From CAZMRF01 sp964568735 (GTDB lineage Bacteria > Acidobacteriota > Polarisedimenticolia > JACPZX01): DNA of 33,162 nucleotides. The DNA lies in NCBI GenBank assembly GCA_964568735.1, contig CAZMRF010000058.1:1-33162 (forward strand), written 5' to 3'. The first letter of the stretch is position 1, and the number at the start of each line of letters is the position of its first letter. Both the position numbers and the translations under genes were made by a program. The notes under the pieces were generated by a model. That model saw only the letters and a list, made by a program, of their open reading frames with translations, was not told the origin of the DNA and did no database searches. This document shows positions 1-7,244 of the stretch, in pieces.

Positions 1-30
1 AAGCGACGAGAGGAACCGATCGTCTTCGAG

Positions 31-498
31 CTACCGCGAAGCGGTTTCGTTCAACTTCTTCAGGAGCCCATCCTCGATGGTGTTCGACGGACACAGAACG
101 AGCACCCGATCGACGGCGCCTTCGGCCAGTAGAATCGCTGCAACTCCATAGAGCACGTAGCTCTTGCCGCTCCCGGTGGCCTGATCCAAGGAGCAGCTGA
201 GTTGTTCTGGTAGCTGAAGCTGGCGCTCGATCGCCGCCCACGAGCCGTAACGCTCTTGCAGCTCTGTGTTCTGGTCGAAGTTGTCCTTCGCGAGGCTGCG
301 AAGATCGGCGTACTTCCCTCCAAGCAGGTATCGCAGCGTCGTCCGAATCGCGTCCTTCTGGTATTCCCGATAGCCGGACAATTCATCGAGAAACGCCTCG
401 TACTTCGCGTCGTCCCAGCTGGCCGGGTCAATATTCTCGGAGACCTTCAGAACAAGGTCTTCGTTCCGGAATGTGCGGCGATCACCCTTGGTGCTCAT
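31..498 (-). CDS. res: Type III restriction enzyme Res subunit, N-terminal part, cut by an in-frame TAG
   Basis: This is the N-terminal 155 residues of a superfamily 2 helicase/nuclease of the type III restriction (Res) kind, which would translocate on DNA and cleave it together with the Mod subunit. Visible are a YREYQKDAI segment typical of the Q-tip region before motif I, and Walker A ATGSGKS followed by VLVLCPSNTIEDGL. The start is set at the ATG whose codon lies at 496-498, 4 bases after the mod stop, so it is translationally linked to mod. A TAG at 31-33 ends the frame far short of the roughly 900-1000 residues usual for Res. Beyond the stop the same frame stays open to the window edge and reads LEDDRFLSSL, which looks like normal continuation. 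I infer a nonsense mutation, a base-call error or, less likely, stop-codon readthrough. The rest of the gene is outside the window. Confidence 0.75.
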   Translation of the reverse strand: MSTKGDRRTFRNEDLVLKVSENIDPASWDDAKYEAFLDELSGYREYQKDAIRTTLRYLLGGKYADLRSLAKDNFDQNTELQERYGSWAAIERQLQLPEQLSCSLDQATGSGKSYVLYGVAAILLAEGAVDRVLVLCPSNTIEDGLLKKLNETASR

Positions 499-502
499 CC
501 GC

Positions 503-2695
503 TCACTTCCTCGTCCTCTTAGTATTCTTGGCGCGCTTCGCTGCTGCCTTCGCTTTACGGACGCCGAACGTACTGGCCGGAATGACCTCGCGCGCTTCGT
601 TACCATAGATATCCACAAACACAGCCATGACCTGATCCCCGATGGCTCCGACGGGAAAGCGCACTTCCCAGTTGGCTTTCTCAATGGCTTCCGCGTAGAA
701 GACCGCGTCGAAAGCAAACACATCGGCCTCGCTATCGAAGTCGTAGTCCAGCATCACCATCGACAATGTTTCGCGGTTTCCCTTCTTCCGCATGGACTCG
801 CGCACAACCGCTTCGCTCTTGAAGATTTTGATCTTGATGAAGCCGTCCTGGATCAGCTCGCCCTTGGGCTTGTTCGCACCGGCTTCGTACTGCAGCTCTG
901 GTCGGCGCACGAAATCGAAGCCCACCGCGTCCACCGTGTCATTCACGGCGAGCTCGTCATCCGGCTGCCTGAGCGCCACGAACTCACGTTGATGCAACTC
1001 GTGGATGATCGAGTACGGAATGCGCAATGCGTAGTAGCGAACGCCGTCTAGCATCAGGTAGTCCTGCTGGAAGTCGAACACAAGCGCGGGGGCAATGACG
1101 AACATCCGGCTGCCCACCTTGGAGCCCAACGCCTCGTGCATGCTCTGGATGGTCTCTTCGTCGATCCGAACGCCCGGCTGCTTCTGGTGGTTGAACACCA
1201 GCACGCTAGAGCCCTTGAGGTAACCATCGAGCTGGATGCCGCCGATCTTGTGCGGCTCGTCCCGGCACTGAAAGAGTTGCAGCGCGAAAAAGCGCCATGA
1301 ATCCCATTGCAGTTCCTTGAGCTTGCTGAAGTCGTAGAGCCCCGCATTGTAGAGAGCGAAGGGCTTGGCCTTGATGGGCTTGCCTTGGTTATTCCCAACC
1401 TCCCTCTGAAGGCTCAGGAGTCGCTTTTGAATTGTGTACATCGACAGCTTACCGCAGTCGATTGCGAGCCATCGTCGGCCCAGCTTCTCAGCCACAACGC
1501 ACGTCGTGCCCGATCCTGAAAACGCATCAAGAACAATGTCCCCCTCTCTGGAAGACGCCCGGATGATGCGGTCGAGCAGTATTTCTGGCTTTTCCGTGGG
1601 GTAACTACTGCCCCCTTTCATGCGTCCCAGATTTAGCCAAACATCTTGCGCAAGCTGACCCTCTTCCTCTCGTTTGTCTAGGAAACTGACTCGGCACCGC
1701 TTCACTCCCTTTTTGGGATCGCGCAAGTAGAGAAGAGGTTCGGGACATTCTCCTCTTAAGCCGCCGCGCAAGTACTTGAGGCCTCGTCGCACCAGCCCAT
1801 CCATCGCTGCCGGCGAGGGTGCGGGCCATACGCGCTTCTCTGAACCGGTCGCTCCGCGCCATTCGAACTGACGTTCTCTGTTCCTTCCCTTGACCGTACA
1901 ATCATCCAGTTTGAAGCGCCGATGACTCTCGATGATGTGCTCGTCCCAGTCGACGATCTCACCATTCTGTAGTACGGCAAGCCGGTATTCGTTTAAGGCC
2001 GCCGGCGATAGCTGCTCCGCAATGTCCTGGTAGTTGAACACGCGCTGGTCGGAGCGTGTGTACCAGTAGATTACGTCGTGAATCCTGCCGTAACGGTTCA
2101 CCGCATCATTGTGCGGATCGTGTCGTTGCCAGCAGATCTCACTCTGAAAGTGGTTCTCACCAAAGGTCTCATCCAAAATGGCCTTGATATAGGACCCTTT
2201 TCGCCAGTCCAGATGCACGTAAACCGATCCATCGTCGCTGAGGAGTTCCCGTATCATGATTAGACGCTTCCGCAAGAATTCTATGAATTGGGCGCCGGCA
2301 ATCTTGTCCTGATACGCCTTTTGGTCCTGCCCACCGCTGAATTCCTGCTTCGTCGAGAACGGGGGATCGATGTAAATCAGCCGCACCCCGTCGGTCCCGT
2401 CGGCATTACGTAGAGTGCCCGCTCTCTTCAGGTCCAGCAGATGTTTCATAACCTGCAGGTTGTCGCCGAAGATGAGCATGTTGTGCCAGTCATCGCCGTT
2501 CGTACCGAAGGTGCGCACCTTTTGGAGCGGCACGGCAAGGGTGTTGGCGATGATGTCTTCCTCGCGGTCCTTGCCGTGATAGACGAGCTCGTATTCGCGC
2601 TTGTCTGGTGGAAAGAGGATGCGCGCCCACTCCGGCGAAAGCTCCTCGCCCTGCTGGAGGCGCCGAATAATGTCGTGTCGTTGTGCCTCGTTCAT
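503..2695 (-). CDS. mod: Type III (beta-class) DNA methyltransferase, Mod subunit
   Basis: The 730-residue product would methylate adenine in DNA and give sequence recognition to a type III restriction-modification complex. The catalytic motif IV is DPPF (residues about 110-113) rather than the commoner DPPY. The AdoMet-binding motif FSGSGTT is at about 392-398, preceded by SYPTEKPEILLDRII. Catalytic motif before AdoMet motif is the beta-class order. The long stretch between them is the expected target-recognition region. Start: an ATG (codon 2693-2695) lies one base after the radC stop, so I chose it over an in-frame ATG 45 bases upstream inside radC. The gene is the middle member of radC-mod-res. 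Base composition is lower in G+C than the genes right of 5100, which suggests acquisition by transfer. The restriction partner appears interrupted, so the methylase may act alone. Confidence 0.9.
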   Translation of the reverse strand: MNEAQRHDIIRRLQQGEELSPEWARILFPPDKREYELVYHGKDREEDIIANTLAVPLQKVRTFGTNGDDWHNMLIFGDNLQVMKHLLDLKRAGTLRNADGTDGVRLIYIDPPFSTKQEFSGGQDQKAYQDKIAGAQFIEFLRKRLIMIRELLSDDGSVYVHLDWRKGSYIKAILDETFGENHFQSEICWQRHDPHNDAVNRYGRIHDVIYWYTRSDQRVFNYQDIAEQLSPAALNEYRLAVLQNGEIVDWDEHIIESHRRFKLDDCTVKGRNRERQFEWRGATGSEKRVWPAPSPAAMDGLVRRGLKYLRGGLRGECPEPLLYLRDPKKGVKRCRVSFLDKREEEGQLAQDVWLNLGRMKGGSSYPTEKPEILLDRIIRASSREGDIVLDAFSGSGTTCVVAEKLGRRWLAIDCGKLSMYTIQKRLLSLQREVGNNQGKPIKAKPFALYNAGLYDFSKLKELQWDSWRFFALQLFQCRDEPHKIGGIQLDGYLKGSSVLVFNHQKQPGVRIDEETIQSMHEALGSKVGSRMFVIAPALVFDFQQDYLMLDGVRYYALRIPYSIIHELHQREFVALRQPDDELAVNDTVDAVGFDFVRRPELQYEAGANKPKGELIQDGFIKIKIFKSEAVVRESMRKKGNRETLSMVMLDYDFDSEADVFAFDAVFYAEAIEKANWEVRFPVGAIGDQVMAVFVDIYGNEAREVIPASTFGVRKAKAAAKRAKNTKRTRK

Positions 2696-2696
2696 G

Positions 2697-3458
2697 TCAC
2701 TTGCCTGCTCTGGAGAGTTTCGACGGCTTGCGCCCTTCACCTGGGGCGAGGCACAGCAGTTCCAGTTCGTCCATCAATCCGCTGTCGGCGAAGCTGAACG
2801 TTGTCTCGTCACCGACAATGACGTGGTCCAGCACCTGCAGCCCAAGTGGGCGGCAGGCTGCAATAAGATCCTGGGTTAGAAGTCGATCCGATTCGCTCGG
2901 TCCGGCGACACCGGACGGATGGTTATGCACGGCGATGATTCCCGACGCGCTTACCTGCAACGCACGCGCAACAATGCTACGCAAAGGCGGCCGGACCGAG
3001 TCGACAGCCCCCTGCGCAATAAGTGCGTCATCCAGAAGCGCCTTCCGGCGATTCAAGTAGAGCACGCGGAACTGCTCGTCAGCCAAGCCACGCATGCGCT
3101 CGCGCAGGTACTCCGCCGCTGCGTGCGTGCTCTTGATGACCAGTTCCCCTCGGCGGGACGGCACCGAGACGCGCCGGGCAATCTCCATCGCGGCGAGCAA
3201 TTGCGCTGCTTTCGCACTCTTCAGGCCCTTGACGCCGAGCAACGCGATGACCGGTGCTTCGACCATGGTGCGCAGTGACCCGAACTGCTTCAACAGATCG
3301 CGCCCCAGCTCCACCGCGCTCGTGCCCTTGAAGCCAACGCGAATGAGGATCGCGACAAGCTCGGCGTCCGTCAGCGCTTGCGCGCCCTTCGAAAGCAGTC
3401 GCTCCCGTGGCCGCTCCTCCTGCGGCCACGAGACGATGCCTTTCGAGTTATTTGTCAT
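2697..3458 (-). CDS. radC: RadC-family JAB/MPN-domain protein
   Basis: The 253-residue protein has the RadC layout: an N-terminal helix-hairpin-helix-like part (SWPQEERPRERLLSKGAQ, LLGVKGLKSAKA) and a C-terminal JAB1/MPN metal-binding domain with the JAMM signature HNHPSG followed by SESD. Its biochemical role is not settled in any bacterium; despite the name it is not an established DNA-repair enzyme, and family members are frequent in mobile islands. The start ATG at 3456-3458 has AAGGG about 11 bases upstream; an in-frame extension to 3587 runs into the attC-like hairpin and is rejected. It is the first gene of the operon with the type III methylase (1-base gap) and Res fragment. The placement suggests an accessory role in the same island. 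Confidence 0.88.
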   Translation of the reverse strand: MTNNSKGIVSWPQEERPRERLLSKGAQALTDAELVAILIRVGFKGTSAVELGRDLLKQFGSLRTMVEAPVIALLGVKGLKSAKAAQLLAAMEIARRVSVPSRRGELVIKSTHAAAEYLRERMRGLADEQFRVLYLNRRKALLDDALIAQGAVDSVRPPLRSIVARALQVSASGIIAVHNHPSGVAGPSESDRLLTQDLIAACRPLGLQVLDHVIVGDETTFSFADSGLMDELELLCLAPGEGRKPSKLSRAGK

Positions 3459-3571
3459 GCGTGTTAGTACCCTTGGGAACAGCTGAGGCGGTAGCGCGCC
3501 GGAAGAGATGACGCCCAAGAGCATTGGTGCGGTCTCTTCAGTCGTTGCGTCATGTTCATCTGGTCCCGTGC

Positions 3572-3664
3572 GCCTAGCGCCCAGCATAACCCGCGGCGGG
3601 CGAGCGCAGCCACGATACCGGCGCGAACATCCCGCCCACCGCCGGGTTCATGCTGTAGTTAGAC
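3572..3664 (-). other. attC-like recombination site (candidate)
   Basis: A 93-base imperfect palindrome lies 11 bases past the FRG stop codon. On the minus strand it opens with GTCTAAC (3664-3658), a perfect RYYYAAC integron core, and closes with GCTAGGC (3578-3572), one mismatch from GTTRRRY. Between them arms 3633-3653 and 3584-3602 pair almost completely, with an unpaired extra base in the GGGTTCATGC / GGGTTATGC part, resembling the extrahelical bases of attC. The mismatch falls in the GTT triplet where recombination occurs, so the site may be crippled. It could instead be a transposon-like palindrome or a transcription terminator. Confidence 0.5.
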
Positions 3665-4482
3665 AGTCCGTGCCCTACTCCTTCTTGAACCTCAATTCAC
3701 TGATCTCTGCGGCGAGCGTCGTCAAGTCTGGAAAGAGCGAGGAACGTCTGAACCCCAGCGACTCGCGCTCAGCGCCGATCTGCAACTTCGCACCAGCTGG
3801 GATGACGTACTTACGAAGTATGTTCGAGTCGTCCACCAGACCCTCGAGGGGTTTCCCAGTATCGTGGACTGTGAAGCGGGACTGCTGGAGGAGCATTCTC
3901 AAGTCGACTTCCATAGGCCAGACGGCCGCGACTTGGTTCCCGGCTGGCTTGTCGCCCGAAAAGGCGCGGCGAAATATCGGTGCGATCTCTGAGGCCGTCG
4001 GTAGGAAGATCCCGCTTCGGCCAGAAAACCGCCTGTTTAGACGGTCGGGATTGAGTATCCACAGGGCGCCCGGCATTTCGTCGGGTGGCACGACCGCGAA
4101 ATAGAGTGCGGTCAGAGCCGCTTGGGTCCAGTCTAAGATTCGAGTGGGTAGGCCGTGGTGACGAGCGAGGAAGAGCCAGGCGAAGTCCGAGCGATCCGGT
4201 AGCGTTTCCTGTCGGCTCGGTGCCGCTGTCATGAAAAGGCCGAGCATAGACGGTTCAGACCGAGATTCAAGGTCCTGACGTCGGAAGACGGATGCGATGA
4301 GTTTCCAGTCGACGTTGCCGTGCCCCCGCCACCACGGTTGGACAGCAAATGAACGGCGCACCTCGAAGGCGGTCTCAACTGTCTGAGCAACCGACGTGAG
4401 CTGCGCCTCGTGAAGCCTCGCTCGACCCCGTCTGGCCCTGACTCGCGCTCCCACCCGGCTCTTCATCTCCAGAACTGTCTAA
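3578..4482 (-). mobile_element. Integron gene-cassette-like unit carrying the FRG gene
   Basis: On the minus strand the unit starts at TTAGAC, has the FRG start codon 10 bases after the core GTTAGAC, the stop codon 11 bases before GTCTAAC, and ends in an attC-like hairpin. One gene that nearly fills its unit, complementary ends and a terminal palindrome are what an integron cassette looks like. An integron-integrase relic lies just upstream. No second attC or clear attI was identified on the 5' side, so the unit may be a single stranded leftover of an array. Boundaries are inferred from core-site rules. Confidence 0.45.
3675..4466 (-). CDS. FRG-domain protein
   Basis: The 263-residue protein carries an FRG domain. 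The WWRGHGNVDWKL motif near residues 45-56 and the block LFLARHHGLPTRILDWTQ with ALTALYFAV around 102-129 contain the Phe-Arg-Gly-type and His/Asp/Trp residues typical of the family. Biochemical function is unknown; FRG proteins are common in mobile and phage-defence regions, and a defence role here is inference from context. No membrane segment or signal peptide is seen. The first in-frame ATG (4464-4466) has CTGGAG directly abutting it, too close for a good ribosome site; the GTG four codons later has GGAG at better spacing and may be the true start. The gene sits alone in a cassette-like unit, between the radC-mod-res operon and an integrase relic. Confidence 0.85.
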   Translation of the reverse strand: MKSRVGARVRARRGRARLHEAQLTSVAQTVETAFEVRRSFAVQPWWRGHGNVDWKLIASVFRRQDLESRSEPSMLGLFMTAAPSRQETLPDRSDFAWLFLARHHGLPTRILDWTQAALTALYFAVVPPDEMPGALWILNPDRLNRRFSGRSGIFLPTASEIAPIFRRAFSGDKPAGNQVAAVWPMEVDLRMLLQQSRFTVHDTGKPLEGLVDDSNILRKYVIPAGAKLQIGAERESLGFRRSSLFPDLTTLAAEISELRFKKE

Positions 4483-4487
4483 CTACA
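4474..4487 (-). repeat. 14-base inverted repeat copy with GTTAGAC core (partner at 3654-3667)
   Basis: ACTGTCTAACTACA at 4474-4487 is the exact reverse complement of TGTAGTTAGACAGT at 3654-3667. The two copies bracket the FRG gene closely on both sides. Each contains the integron core GTTAGAC / GTCTAAC. In an excised circular cassette these ends would form the paired R' and R'' arms. Identity stops sharply outside the 14 bases. Confidence 0.7.
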
Positions 4488-5101
4488 TTTCATCTTCGAT
4501 GATACCCGGATAAGCGTGTGGCTGGCTGCAGGATAGAGGACCCGGGACGGGGGCGATTCCCACGCATCTGACTCATTCACTGGTAGTTTGGACAACTGAG
4601 CCGGTGGAGGATCAGCAGTTATCCGACGGAGGGCGCCGGATAGCAGGATACGAGCAGCGCGATGCAACGGACGGGGCGGAGCCTCCGGCTGTGCATGTTG
4701 CCGCAGTTGCGGGGAAGTCCTGAGAGGTCCGGCGTCACTCATGGTCTCGAATCCAGAGGGATGCGACCTCCTCGCGGGAGAGGACCACGGGTAGTCGCAC
4801 GGAGTGCTTGGCACGCACGATGCGGTCCAGCCAGGCCAGCTCCACGCGAAGCACGTCCCTGTAGAGAAAGAGCAGGGCGCTTCCCGAGGAGGAGGATGGA
4901 ATCCCAGGACCCGAGGGACGTTCAAGGAGTGCCCGCTCCTTCGCACCCGGCATGCATCGACATGGCTGGAGCAATGATGCCCCAGAATATATCACCTGAG
5001 CCCGGCCCCGCTTGCTGCCACTCGGGCCACGTCCTCGCTCCGGGCGACTCTCCGTCCCACGCCTACAGCGGAGCGCCCACCCTGTGCTACCGTCCGCGGC
5101 C
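4488..5101. other. Gene-poor spacer between accessory island and GT4 gene
   Basis: About 600 bases without an intact gene. It contains the integrase relic at 4756-4881 and, at 4619-4643, a small hairpin with TATCCG / CGGATA arms. Minus-strand open frames at 4479-4946 and 4735-4995 show no start signal and, apart from the relic, no recognisable protein sequence. In an intact integron this side would hold the rest of the integrase gene and attI; I cannot identify either. Confidence 0.5.
4756..4881 (-). pseudogene. Relic of an integron-type tyrosine recombinase (IntI-like)
   Basis: About 42 codons on the minus strand read ALLFLYRDVL, then VELAWLDRIVRAK, then RLPVVLSREEVASL, and stop soon after. 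This pattern (SALLFLYR.VLG..L.WLD..VRAKRP.RLPVVLTREEV) is the linker between the N-terminal SAM-like DNA-binding domain and the catalytic domain of integron integrases and their closest relatives. The upstream N-terminal segment and the whole catalytic domain (Arg-His-Arg-Tyr residues) are missing, so this is a deletion remnant. It points in the same direction as the FRG cassette, whereas the textbook arrangement is divergent; same-direction integrases are known in some lineages. A XerC/D-like or phage integrase origin is possible but fits less well. Confidence 0.7.
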
Positions 5102-6298
5102 GTGAAGATCTTCTATTTCTATCGGGTGCCACTGCCTTCCCCCCGCGCCGACGCCATCCAGATCGTCCAGACATGCGCGGCCATGGCGAAAGCGGGAGCG
5201 GAGGTTCTCCTCCACGTCGAGCACTCCGGAGGTTCGGAGCCCGCCGCGCTCTTCGACTACTACGGGATCCCTCCCGCCGAGCGGCCCCCCGCCGAGAGCT
5301 TCGCCGTAGCCGCGGCCGGTTCGCACTGGTCCTGGCCCTTCCTCCACCTGAAGGCCGGCAAGGCATTCCGCACCGCCCGCGGATCGCAAGCCTGCCTCTT
5401 CGTCCGCGAGGTGCGTCCCTACGTCCCCGGCCTGGTCGCGAACGCCCGGCGGTGCGGCTTGCGCACGATCTTCGAGGCGCACAACGTCTCGGCATCGCTC
5501 GCGCGGGAGAAGCAGGAGAGCGCGGGCGATTCCCCCGCCCTGCGTGAGAGGACGGACGCCCGCGACTCCCTCGAGCGATCCATCCTGGGCGCCGCCGATG
5601 GCCTCATCTGCACGCAGAAGGCCACGCTCGACCACCTTCGTCCGCTCCTTCGCGAAGCGGTGCCAGCGATCGTCCTCGGCAATGGCACGCGGCTGCCCCC
5701 CGAGCGCCCCTCCCTCTCCCGGGATATCGACATCCTCTATTGCGGCTCGCTGAAGCCCTGGAAGGGCGTCGACACGCTCGTCGCTGCCATGCAGACCCTG
5801 CATCCCTGGACCCTCACGATCGTGGGCCCCGGAACGGAGGCGGACGTCGCGAGGCTCCGCCAGGCCGGGCTCGCCATCGGCGTCCATGGAAGGCTCCGGA
5901 TCCTGCCGCCGGTCCCGCCCTCGGAGGTATGGGACCTCTACGCGCGCGCGACGGTCGGAGTGGTGCCCCTGCCGTCGGGCGGCTCCGTCGAAGCCCGCGA
6001 CTTCACCTCGCCCCTGAAGCTCTTCGAGATGCTCGCATCCGGTCTTCCCGTCGTCGCCAGCAACCTGCCCTCCCTTGCCGAGTACGTCCAGGACGACAGG
6101 GAGGCGATCCTCGTCCCCCCCGACGATCACAGGGCTCTTTCCACCGGACTGAGGCGCCTGCTCTCGGACGAGGCGCTGCGCGCCCGCCTCTCGCAGGCCG
6201 CGAGGCGGCGAGCCGCCGACTTCACGTGGGAGGAGCGAGGCCGCCGCATCGTGGAGTTCGCCGCCGGGCTGCTGGCTCCGGTGGGAGTTCCTCGGTAG
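5102..6298 (+). CDS. GT4-family glycosyltransferase
   Basis: The 398-residue GT-B fold enzyme would transfer a sugar from a nucleotide-sugar donor to a glycan or lipid acceptor at the cytoplasmic face. The N-terminal acceptor domain opens with VKIFYFYRVPLPS and contains FEAHNVS near 124-130. The donor domain has YCGSLKPWKGVDTLV at about 213-227, then SEVWDLYARATVGVVPLPSG near 274-293. The nucleotide-sugar site FTSPLKLFEMLASGLPVVAS spans about 301-320. I chose the GTG at 5102 because family homology begins there; a 30-codon upstream extension is low-complexity. No clear Shine-Dalgarno is seen. The donor sugar cannot be told. It is followed by a GC-rich hairpin and faces a minus-strand toxin-antitoxin pair. 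With the asparagine-synthetase-like gene nearby it could serve an exopolysaccharide locus, but no polymerase or flippase is present. Confidence 0.85.
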   Translation: MKIFYFYRVPLPSPRADAIQIVQTCAAMAKAGAEVLLHVEHSGGSEPAALFDYYGIPPAERPPAESFAVAAAGSHWSWPFLHLKAGKAFRTARGSQACLFVREVRPYVPGLVANARRCGLRTIFEAHNVSASLAREKQESAGDSPALRERTDARDSLERSILGAADGLICTQKATLDHLRPLLREAVPAIVLGNGTRLPPERPSLSRDIDILYCGSLKPWKGVDTLVAAMQTLHPWTLTIVGPGTEADVARLRQAGLAIGVHGRLRILPPVPPSEVWDLYARATVGVVPLPSGGSVEARDFTSPLKLFEMLASGLPVVASNLPSLAEYVQDDREAILVPPDDHRALSTGLRRLLSDEALRARLSQAARRRAADFTWEERGRRIVEFAAGLLAPVGVPR

Positions 6299-6313
6299 CG
6301 GGCCCCCGCTACC
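6294..6313 (+). terminator. Hairpin terminator after the GT4 gene
   Basis: GGTAGCGGG and CCCGCTACC form a perfect 9-base stem with a 2-base loop that includes the GT4 stop codon. No T-tract follows directly. A second, weaker stem (TCCCGG at 6329-6334 with CCGGGA at 6351-6356) is followed by five T residues at 6359-6363 and may be the true intrinsic terminator between these convergent genes. Confidence 0.5.
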
Positions 6314-6397
6314 AAGTCCTCATGAACTTCCCGGTCACCCATCAAGGCGGCCGGGAGGTTTTTGCGCTAGGGCCACGCGAGCTTCCGGGCGACTTGC

Positions 6398-6814
6398 TCA
6401 GATCCCCGCGACACGCAGGCCGCAGGAGCCGGTTGCGAGCGCGAGCGCCACGTCGTGGGTGGCCATCACCAGGTCGGCGGCACCCCGCTCGCGCCACAGC
6501 AGCGCCGTGGCGAGGTGGATGGTGTCGAGCGTTCCGAGAGTAACTGGCAAGGGCTGCGATGCCCGGGCCAGCACAGGGCCCGTGGGCTCCACGATGTGGA
6601 TCTCCTCCATGAGCCGGTAGACAGCTTCACGACGAAGCGCGATCTGAGCATCGTCAATCCCCTCCTGACGCTTGAGGCGATCGAGCGTCCGGAGACACTC
6701 GATCGCCACGAGGGCGCTGGCAACCCCTTCCCGGATCGAGCCCCACTCCTTGAGCCGGCCCCGCTGCCCGAGAACGATCCTCAGGATCACGGACGAATCG
6801 AGATAGGCGTTCAC
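6398..6814 (-). CDS. vapC: PIN-domain ribonuclease toxin, VapC family
   Basis: The 138-residue protein is a PIN-domain endoribonuclease of VapC type, which cuts RNA (often tRNA or rRNA) when not bound by its antitoxin. All four acidic metal-binding positions are visible: Asp6 in MNAYLDSSVI, Glu39 in ALVAIECLRT, Asp97 in LGTLDTIHLATA and Asp121 in MATHDVAL. The length is usual for the family. It starts at a GTG (6812-6814) overlapping the antitoxin stop by four bases (GTGA), so toxin translation depends on antitoxin translation. Its 3' end faces the GT4 gene. The RNA target cannot be inferred. Confidence 0.88.
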   Translation of the reverse strand: MNAYLDSSVILRIVLGQRGRLKEWGSIREGVASALVAIECLRTLDRLKRQEGIDDAQIALRREAVYRLMEEIHIVEPTGPVLARASQPLPVTLGTLDTIHLATALLWRERGAADLVMATHDVALALATGSCGLRVAGI

Positions 6815-7074
6815 CGCTCGCCCTGCCGTTCCGCCACCAGGTATTCCACGATATCCAGATCGATCCGGAGGGGAGGTGGCAAGGGAACGCGTTGCAGGGA
6901 CGGGGAGCGGCCGGCGGGCCGGCGGATCGTGAGGGATCCGGACTCCTCCTCGTAGGGGACCAGGCGAGCAATGGGCGTGTCACGGTCGAGGACGACCAGC
7001 GTGCGGCCGCGGCGGACCTGCCGCAGGTGCTCGCTGAGGCGGGCCTTCAGCTCGGCGATCTTGACCGTCTTCAT
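6811..7074 (-). CDS. Antitoxin, Phd/YefM family
   Basis: The 87-residue protein begins MKTVKIAELKARLSEHL and continues VRRGRTLVVLDRDTPIARLVP, the DNA-binding and dimerisation half of Phd/YefM antitoxins. The proline- and arginine-rich tail, ending with the segment LRIDLDIVEYLVAERQGER, is the likely toxin-binding region. It should neutralise the downstream PIN toxin and repress its own promoter. The ATG at 7072-7074 is chosen because family homology begins there; an open extension to 7251 overlaps the divergent Kazal-protein leader and lacks homology. The start follows a palindromic candidate operator. Confidence 0.85.
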   Translation of the reverse strand: MKTVKIAELKARLSEHLRQVRRGRTLVVLDRDTPIARLVPYEEESGSLTIRRPAGRSPSLQRVPLPPPLRIDLDIVEYLVAERQGER

Positions 7075-7083
7075 GACCCTATC

Positions 7084-7107
7084 CCAGTCATATCTGGTCA
7101 TGATATC
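7084..7107. promoter_or_regulatory. Candidate antitoxin operator
   Basis: ATATC (7090-7094) and GATAT (7102-7106) form an inverted repeat with a 7-base gap, in an A+T-richer patch just upstream of the antitoxin start. Phd/YefM proteins bind short palindromes near their promoters, so this is a plausible autoregulatory site. A TTGATA hexamer on the minus strand lies within it and could act as the -35 element. Confidence 0.35.
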
Positions 7108-7244
7108 AAGCCCGGCCGAAGCGCCGCAAACGACCTTCACGACGTGACGCGTGGGGGACGAGGCGAGGGTGGGTGTGCCATCATTGGATGGACCCGCGTT
7201 TCCCGGAGGCGCGGCGGGCCTCCGGAGTTCGAAGGAGGTCGACC

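Noticed and set aside
3459..3587. N-terminal extension of RadC
   Set aside because: Its codons overlap the attC-like hairpin, and RadC homology begins at the ATG at 3458, which has a ribosome-site-like AAGGG.
1..4500. BREX, DISARM or another named multi-gene defence system
   Set aside because: No PglZ, BrxC, DrmA or DrmB-type sequences are present; only type III Mod, a Res fragment, RadC and an FRG protein are visible.
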